Of a stretch of 64,000 nucleotides of DNA, positions 58,073 to 64,000 are shown piece after piece; within the stretch, counting starts at the first letter, position 1; every line of letters begins with the position of its first letter. Source of the DNA: Lepeophtheirus salmonis (taxonomy: Eukaryota; Arthropoda; Copepoda; Siphonostomatoida; Caligidae); assembly GCF_016086655.4 (NCBI RefSeq), contig NC_052135.2:15590363-15654362 (forward strand), read 5' to 3'. The notes beneath the pieces are model-generated. The model was given only the letters and a program-made list of their open reading frames with translations, had not been told where the DNA came from and ran no database searches. The position numbers and the translations under genes are program-made.

Positions 58073-59800
58073 TTTAACCATATAAAATATTATTTTCCCC
58101 AATCTTAGATGGTTTGTAGCAAACAAAAAAGGGCTTAAGAGGCTTCAAACTTTGCCAAAGCTAGTTTTTTATTGTGCTTTGCAGAAAAGGAATTTGTGCA
58201 TGGAAAGACAAATATTAGCTCGAAAACGTGACAATCTAAAGTACCTATAATTTATTATCTACGTATTTGCATACATATATATATATTTGCATTCCAGATG
58301 TCCACATTTTCTCCCTTTATGCAATCATAATATAAAAAATATGCACGATATATGTATATGGAGAGAAGTAGGCATAAATATTATCGCTTAAAAATTTGCA
58401 GTAAAAGGAATGTTTACCGATGTATATAACTATCCTTCTATTATTCATATACTAGTTATTTATGCACAGAAAAAGTTTTGTATACAAAACATATTAATAC
58501 ACATTATTTTGCCTGTTACATCATACGCTAATGACTTCAAATGACCGTGTGCCACATATGTTTTCTTAATGATACTCATAAATTTATATTCTCTTTTAAT
58601 AAACTATATTGTAAACATAATATATGAACAATTTTTAATGTTATAAACATTCGAGGCACATATTAATGTTTCATTTGCTGTACCTACATATCCAAATATG
58701 ATATAACTTATGACATTTATGTAAGGTCTTAAATGTTTGTCTTTAATAAATATACATTAGCCATCAATAAATTGTATAGAAAATTGAAACGTTTTCATTT
58801 TTCTTTTTTATTTTACTTTTTTTCATTTGTCGAATTTTTTTTCTTTTAATAAAAATATCAATATTTGTTCATCAAATGACCTAATTAGCTTACAAATCCT
58901 AAATGCAGAAGAATTACAACAAACGCTGAACATAATTCACCAGATTTTAGAGGATCAGTAAAAAAAGAATCCAGATATAAACATAAATTTGTGACATATT
59001 TTGATTTTGAATAATTAATGGTAGATAAAAGTGTTTTATAAAATATTTTTTTTACCACTCACAAATTGATAAATAAGCCAAGAAAAGATTACATTTTGAA
59101 AAATCTATTAAGTTCGATTAAACTAATACTTTACGCGTTGATCACAAATTATAAATATATATTCCTTGATCACAAATATATACATATATTAACTTTGAGC
59201 AATTTTTGCATGAAAAAAATTAAAATTAAATCATTATTGCTGCTGCATTTACAAATACTCTTTTAAAAATGAAAGGTCAATTTATATTTACACTTTAATT
59301 CATTTGTCTTCAAAACAAATTTAAAACTGAGTCTGCATTCTGTTTCACATAAACTCCATAAACAATAAACTTTTTTGACATTTTTTATAATATTACCATA
59401 TAACAAATAAAAACTTCATATTTGAAGTTAACATAGAATTGTACAGTAATTAGGTTTATTTCATTTGTATTATTATTATTTGATTTATTTGTAGTTATTC
59501 ATTATTACTACACCGTCCAAGTATTATAAACGTAAAATAATAAAGTTGACAATACATTTTATAAATAAAACATAACAAAAAAGAAAAAAGGTAGGCGATA
59601 GAGTGATATAATACCTCATCTAATAACCATGATCAAAAAACAAGATTTGATAAATTAGTGAAATAATCATCTAATCAAAGACTAAAAACAATAAAAAAAT
59701 CATAAAACAGATTTTTTAAAAACTACATTCGTTAAGAGCAGCGTAGATAATATTTGTGTCGAGTTTAATATTTTCAAAATTGGACCTTGCAATCATGTTT
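58073..59800. other. AT-rich stretch, nothing recognised
   Basis: TA-rich tracts near 58277. No coding region or repeat end supported. Confidence 0.5.
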
Positions 59801-59939
59801 TGTAATTTTTCAATAGATTTGGATCCAATTATGAACGGAACACATGATACTGACAACAATGGAATCCAACAACTTTAACCTGTCCAAACAGTGGAAAAGA
59901 ATAACCGCGGTTGATTTGTGGCAGTTTTAAAGACTGTGA

Positions 59940-60312
59940 CATTATGAAGGGTGTCGGCACGGTGAGGAACACGTGAAGACCATCAGGGAAATTTCCTGAC
60001 TACAATCCCTGTGAATTCTACATGTAGACGCAGTTAAAGGGGACACTAACCGAACCTAGTGCAACACGTTGGCCGATTTAAAGCGCATCATCTTGATTTA
60101 CAACAAGTTGGTCAGGGACCAGGTTGAGTGCGCCTGCAACAGGTTCAAGGCTAGGCTGGAGAACTTCATCGTCACTATGGGTCCCTACTTTGGATAGAAT
60201 TTGATTCCAGAAGCCACACCTTTCAAAATGTTTTTGATTTAATAAATTAAAGATTATTTGCATTTTTTTGAAATATTTTTTAAATGTGTCAAAAATATCG
60301 CATCAGCTCTGT
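59940..60312 (+). pseudogene. Mariner-superfamily transposase C-terminus
   Basis: Near 59998 DYNPCEFYM matches the block after the last catalytic residue (PDxNPxDYYMW), with Glu at the acidic position and the Trp codon turned to stop. TQLKGTLTEP, CNTLADLKRIILIYNKLVRD near 60061 and QVECACNRFKARLENFIVTM then GPYFG-stop (60118-60195) give the C-terminus almost intact. A 3' stretch ends near GTGTCAAAAATATCGCATCA at 60285, perhaps the terminal repeat. N-terminal and D1/D2 regions are not readable. A lineage distinct from those at 56 and 62 kb. Confidence 0.7.
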
Positions 60313-60329
60313 ATGTATATATTTAATAT

Positions 60330-61020
60330 ACGTTTCACACACACACAAAAAAAAGAATGAACTAAAAATCGCTTGAGTTCAGCCTGACTTCCTTGGCGAA
60401 AGTATAAACATATGGAATTCCAAAGACTAGTTGATCTGTAATAGAAACTATGTTAAACATGTCGATATTTGGTTTTGGGAGGTAGATGGTATTATGAATA
60501 GAGAGTATCGTTGAAGACGTAGCCTTTATTAATAATCCAGGATGGGGAAGATAGGTTTGTCTTTTTGTTGGAGCGTAATAACGTGCTTAATAGCACGTCT
60601 ATGATACAAAGTAAAGAGACCAAGTATAGATTGATTTTGCATTGATAGTTTTCGTTATCTCCCAATGAAGGAAAACGACTCAAATCTAGCTTGCACTATT
60701 TTTAAGGAGATAATAAGGTATTTTCTCGAAGGATTCCAAAACTTAGATCCGTACATTAAAATCGTGAGGAAATAAAGCTAATAAAGTTTTACCATGAACG
60801 AAGGGTCACGATTTTTAAAACTTCATTTAATAATACTCAAGTTTCGATTAGCCTTCCTTATAATGTAGTGTATATCCCTTTTAAATCTCAGATCACAAGG
60901 GATGTAAATTCCTATGTTTGAGTAAAATATCTGGGTGTTAAAGAAAACATCTATCTGTTGACGAAGTTTTGAATACAGATAACACATTAGAATATCAACA
61001 AGGTCTTTTGAATTTTACGA
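60330..61020 (-). pseudogene. LINE family B, reverse transcriptase C-terminus and 3' end
   Basis: On the minus strand: DVFFNTQIFYSNIGIYIPCD then LRFKRDIHYIIRKANRNLSI (RT to thumb transition), SFKNRDPSFMVKLY, TILMYGSKFWNPSRKYLI, then SLKIVQARFESFSFIG, LFTLYHRRAIKHVITL and finally a SLEFHMFILSPRKSG region (SLWNSIP-type C-terminus). This is the CR1/Jockey-like C-terminal half. It ends in A-rich sequence beside CACACACACAC at 60340. The tail matches the copy at 26145-26253. A few stops are present. Confidence 0.75.
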
Positions 61021-61024
61021 TTAA

Positions 61025-62140
61025 TTATTTATAGAAATAAAAAAGGGATTTTTTTCTAGTTTCAATCCTCAATGAGAGAGAGTTCGAAAATTGTCAAAAA
61101 TTTGTTTTCTAAATTAAAAAATTACTCTTACTATTGCCGTGTCCTCCGTTAGATTACTTGTAACACCAAACTTTGAATAGTTTCAATTTTTTTCTTCATA
61201 TATAACTTGGACGTTTTCCAATTAATTCATAATTAAATTATATATGAAATATCTGTTTGAATATTCTTTGTTTACAAACTTTAAAGGTTAACTTTTTTTT
61301 AAATTTATTTTTTCTTTTCTGACATTTAGGTTTTTGTCTATCATACAAAAAGCAAAAAAATACCTAAAATTAAGATTGTTTTTATGTTATTTTGTAATTT
61401 CAATTGATTAGCGGAATATGTTAACAGTCGAAAAAAACAATTTTAACATATATTAGAAAGTTATAGCCGTAATTCCAAAATATGTTAAAAGAGTTCAAAG
61501 ATATTTGTTTGTTTTTTGCAGTCTTTTTTACTATACTTAAGTATATAAAAATAGATATATAGCACAATTTCAAAGCTGTTCTAATTGTTAACTTTCCTCA
61601 AGTTTTTGAAAGACACCGAGTGTCAGTAATGTGCAAAAACAAAATGAATTATTATAAACGAAAAAAGTATAAATCTATTTGTATCCTAAGATTGATAATC
61701 TGTCTTTTCAATTTTTGCAACATATTTTTCTAAGAATTAACATCTATGGTATAATAGTATGTTATATTAGAGTAAACCCAAATGACAAAAAGTCCGAAGT
61801 TATCACAGGATATTTTGATTTTTACATTTTATTCATTTAAACAAGATAGTAATCTTGCAATGTTCTAAAAAATGTCTTCTACGGAAGTATTTGAATAATA
61901 AAAATATGTAAAAATATATATATTTAATGTCTTTGTCCATTTTATGCCAAAAAGCCAACACTAATATATACAAACTCAACTCAATGAAAAATTAATAATA
62001 TTACATCCTTTATCACATGTTGTGTACTAGTATTCTATAAAATTATATTTATAGGGTATTTTAACTTTAATAGCATGTATTATGGTTAGCAAAAAAATGT
62101 AAAAAATATACATTTAATTTGTTCTTTGCATGTCTTCTGC
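61025..62140. other. AT-rich stretch, nothing recognised
   Basis: Would contain the upstream part of LINE B if that copy were longer, but no further RT motifs are readable. No other coding region. Confidence 0.45.
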
Positions 62141-62146
62141 AAAATA

Positions 62147-63406
62147 CCGGGCCGCGCAGAATTATTTACCAATTTTTGTTCAGAATATATCGCGGACAAT
62201 AATGACATTTCGAATGACTTGAGAAACAATTTATTCAAACATTTTTAGAATAATAAAATAGTTTGTGATCAAATTTAATCAATGTAACCACCATTTGATT
62301 CAATGACACTGGTCAGGCGATGTCTGAAGCTGCCACAGACTTGCTGGATGTAATCGGCGTCCATGGAGGCTCAGGCCTTGTTGACAGCAACCTTTAAGGC
62401 ATTTGTGTTCTTGTGTCGTTTTTTGCAGGCATTGGTCTCCACGTGCGCCTAGATAGAGAAGTCTAGTGGGTTCAGATCTGGGCTCTGAGGGGGCCAGTAG
62501 TCCTTGGGCCAAAAGTTCATGTTGTCCTTGAGCCACTCCTGAGCTTTCTTGGAAGCGTGGGCGGGTGCCCCATCTTGTTGAAACCCCCAAGGAGAGTTGC
62601 CGACTATGGATTTGATCCACGGAAGGACCTTGGACGCCAGAATCTTCACATAATCCTCTGTAGCCAGTGGGGAACCATACCGGCTTCATGGCCTTCCCAT
62701 TGGACGCCACGAGACCCAACATAATCACTGAATCAGGGTGCTTTGTTGTTGCCACATAGCGGTGCTTATCTTGCACATCTCCAGAGCTCACAACACGGTC
62801 ATTTTGCCTGTTGAAAACAGGATCGACCGTAAAAGTTTTCTCATCTGAAAAAATGATGATGCGTCCAGATGAGCTCTTGATATCATTCAAGATTTTCTTG
62901 GCACGCTCAAGTCTGACTTTTCGCTGACGTTCAGTTAGCAGAGGCATTCAGCACGCCTCAGGGACTTTCCTCCAGCCCTTTTCAATGCCCTTGAAACAGT
63001 TGATCTCGACGTTCCCATCTTTCTGGCCATGTCGGCAATGGACCTGTTGGGAGACATCTTGAACACTACCTTTACTTGCCTTGTTGAGACAGTGGGCCAG
63101 ACCCAGGGGAATGCTTGAGATCACCCCCAGCCTCCAAGCACTTGGAAACGTCGTAAATTGTCTTCAACGAGGCCCCAACCTGTTCCTTAATGTTGCTATG
63201 AGGCACTCCCGCTCGGAGGAGGGCTACAATTTCAATCCTCTTTGTTTCCTGATTGGACATGGTCTCACGTGTGGAAGTTGTTACGCTCTCACAGGAAGGA
63301 TTTTTGTTTATTTTAACAGTAAAAATACGAAAAAATCAGATTGATTGCCACAAAACCTCTTAAAAAGTATATTTACATCATTGGTAAATAATTTTGCACG
63401 GCCCGG
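62147..63406 (-). mobile_element. Mariner-superfamily element, best preserved in window
   Basis: 1260 bp between TA dinucleotides (62145-62146 and 63407-63408). The left end is CCGGGCCGCGCAGAATTATT with TACCAA. The right end, read inward, is CCGGGCCGTGCAAAATTATT with TACCAA: 24 of 26 bases match. Transposase on the minus strand. G+C is visibly higher than the surroundings, and only a handful of lesions separate it from an intact frame, so it is the youngest insertion seen here. Confidence 0.95.
62275..63260 (-). pseudogene. Mariner-superfamily transposase, DDD with 36-residue spacing
   Basis: Starts at ATG 63260 (MSNQETKRIEIVALLRAGVP). Then come the first helix-turn-helix, a second DNA-binding block IADMARKMGTSRSTVSRALK, IIIFSDEKTFTVDP (first Asp, codon near 62843), MLGLVASNGKAMKPVWFPTG, GFQQDGAPAHASKKAQEWLK (second Asp, codon 62572-62574), YWPPQSPDLNPLDFSI (third Asp, codon 62461-62463) and the ending ESNGGYID-stop at 62275. 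Exactly 36 codons separate the last two Asp. Lesions: frameshifts near 63100, 62945 and 62665, and two nonsense codons where Trp is expected (after DFSI, and in NKA-stop-ASMD). All three catalytic Asp survive. Confidence 0.9.
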
Positions 63407-63580
63407 TATATTAATTTAATATAAGGAAGGGTCTCATGGTAGTAGATATCAATTTAAATTACCAGTAAAAGAAGGTACGTTTAGTAAATCTTACAAGACA
63501 AATACTCTTTTTTTATGGTCCTTTAATTAACTAGATGGAGTTGCACTGATTAAGTATAAATAAAAATTATAATATTACAA

Positions 63581-63742
63581 TTACTCCAACTAACCTAGGA
63601 ATCTTAAGTGAAGTCCATATACATGAAGTATATTTCTTTCTCTAGGAATCATCGGGGGGGGGGCGAACCTACGCACATTGATTGAGTTGAAGAGCGGAAA
63701 AAATCCCCCGGGCGTTGTCCATAGCTACGTCGATTCCAATAG
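63581..63742 (+). repeat. Dispersed repeat family R4, copy 2
   Basis: Partner of 46203-46362 (inverted): AACTAACCTAGGAATCTTAA, TCCATATACATGAAGTATAT, TTTCTCTAGGAATCATCGGG, TTGAGTTGAAGAG, TCGATTCCAATAG. A G10 run (63654-63663) stands where copy 1 has GGGG. The right side continues toward the window end without a visible boundary. Confidence 0.65.
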
Positions 63743-64000
63743 CTGTATAACTTGACATATATATACTTAATTGTCTTTCAACGTGTTAGGAAACCATGGC
63801 TTGATAATGTTAATCAAGGAATACTCCATACAAGGAACATATATTCTATTTTTTTTGGCAAACTACGTGGAATGATTTATTTATTTTTTTCTATTAACGG
63901 AATAGTATAAACTTATGAACAAGTCTGAAAGGAGATATTTTCCATGAAAACTATTTTAAAGGAGTTTTTCCCCCTTTCTCCATTTCTGTCTCTCGAGGGA

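Noticed and set aside
62300..62660. Distal part of the 215-codon minus frame as protein
   Set aside because: After about 62665 this frame is the wrong one; the transposase continues in the frame of 62449-62649.
1..64000. CRISPR arrays, rRNA genes, bacterial operons or mitochondrial insertions
   Set aside because: No regularly spaced identical repeats, no rRNA-like blocks and no bacterial-type gene packing or mitochondrial protein frames were seen on either strand.

Overview
Every recognisable coding trace in this window is transposon-derived; I found no confident host gene. The DNA is very AT-rich, with long A/T runs and almost no long open frames. It holds mariner, Tc1, piggyBac, hAT-type and several non-LTR retrotransposon (LINE) remnants, so it is metazoan nuclear DNA, intergenic or deep intronic. 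The element mix fits an arthropod. A caligid copepod (sea louse) is my best guess, but that is inference and no sequence in the window proves it.

Layout. 1-3.9 kb: AT-rich, with one old local duplication. 3.9-5.0 kb: a decayed mariner with both ends. 5-15 kb: mostly featureless AT-rich DNA carrying dispersed repeats (6.6, 9.9-10.5 and 13.0 kb), one possible small host exon (11.66-11.76 kb, minus) and one coding-like island (14.3-14.8 kb). 15.1-15.65 kb: 5' third of another mariner. 18.0-21.4 kb: a long, degraded LINE (endonuclease plus reverse transcriptase). 22.8-23.3 kb: possible P-element/THAP9-like transposase tail. 24.2 kb: a foldback element. 25-25.8 kb: repeat copies related to 10 kb. 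26.1-26.6 kb: an internally deleted LINE. 28-29.4 kb: a piggyBac remnant with one end and a TTAA. 30-31 kb: dispersed repeats. 31.8-32.1 kb: a mariner-like remnant. 32.95-33.47 kb: a non-autonomous hAT-type element with an 8-bp target duplication. 35-36 kb: two repeat families. 39.4-40.1 kb: remnant of an uncharacterised repeat protein family. 42.1-42.9 kb: Tc1. 43.6-45.9 kb: an RNase H-bearing LINE beside a DDE transposase tail. 47.1-47.6 kb: another mariner. 48.5-53.4 kb and 57.8-58.1 kb: a non-autonomous element family built around an AT-rich degenerate tandem repeat. 56.0-57.2 kb and 62.1-63.4 kb: two mariner-superfamily elements with both ends, the second the best preserved in the window. 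59.9-60.3 kb: a further transposase tail. 60.3-61.0 kb: the 3' end of the LINE family also seen at 26 kb.

The parts do not work together as a system. They record repeated invasion by at least seven distinct Tc1/mariner-superfamily lineages, three or more LINE lineages, piggyBac and hAT, followed by decay. The most original observations are the mariner at 62-63 kb, with 36 residues between its last two catalytic Asp, and several undescribed-looking dispersed repeat families recognised only by comparing parts of the window with one another. All alignments were made by eye, so boundaries are approximate unless terminal repeats or target duplications are given.
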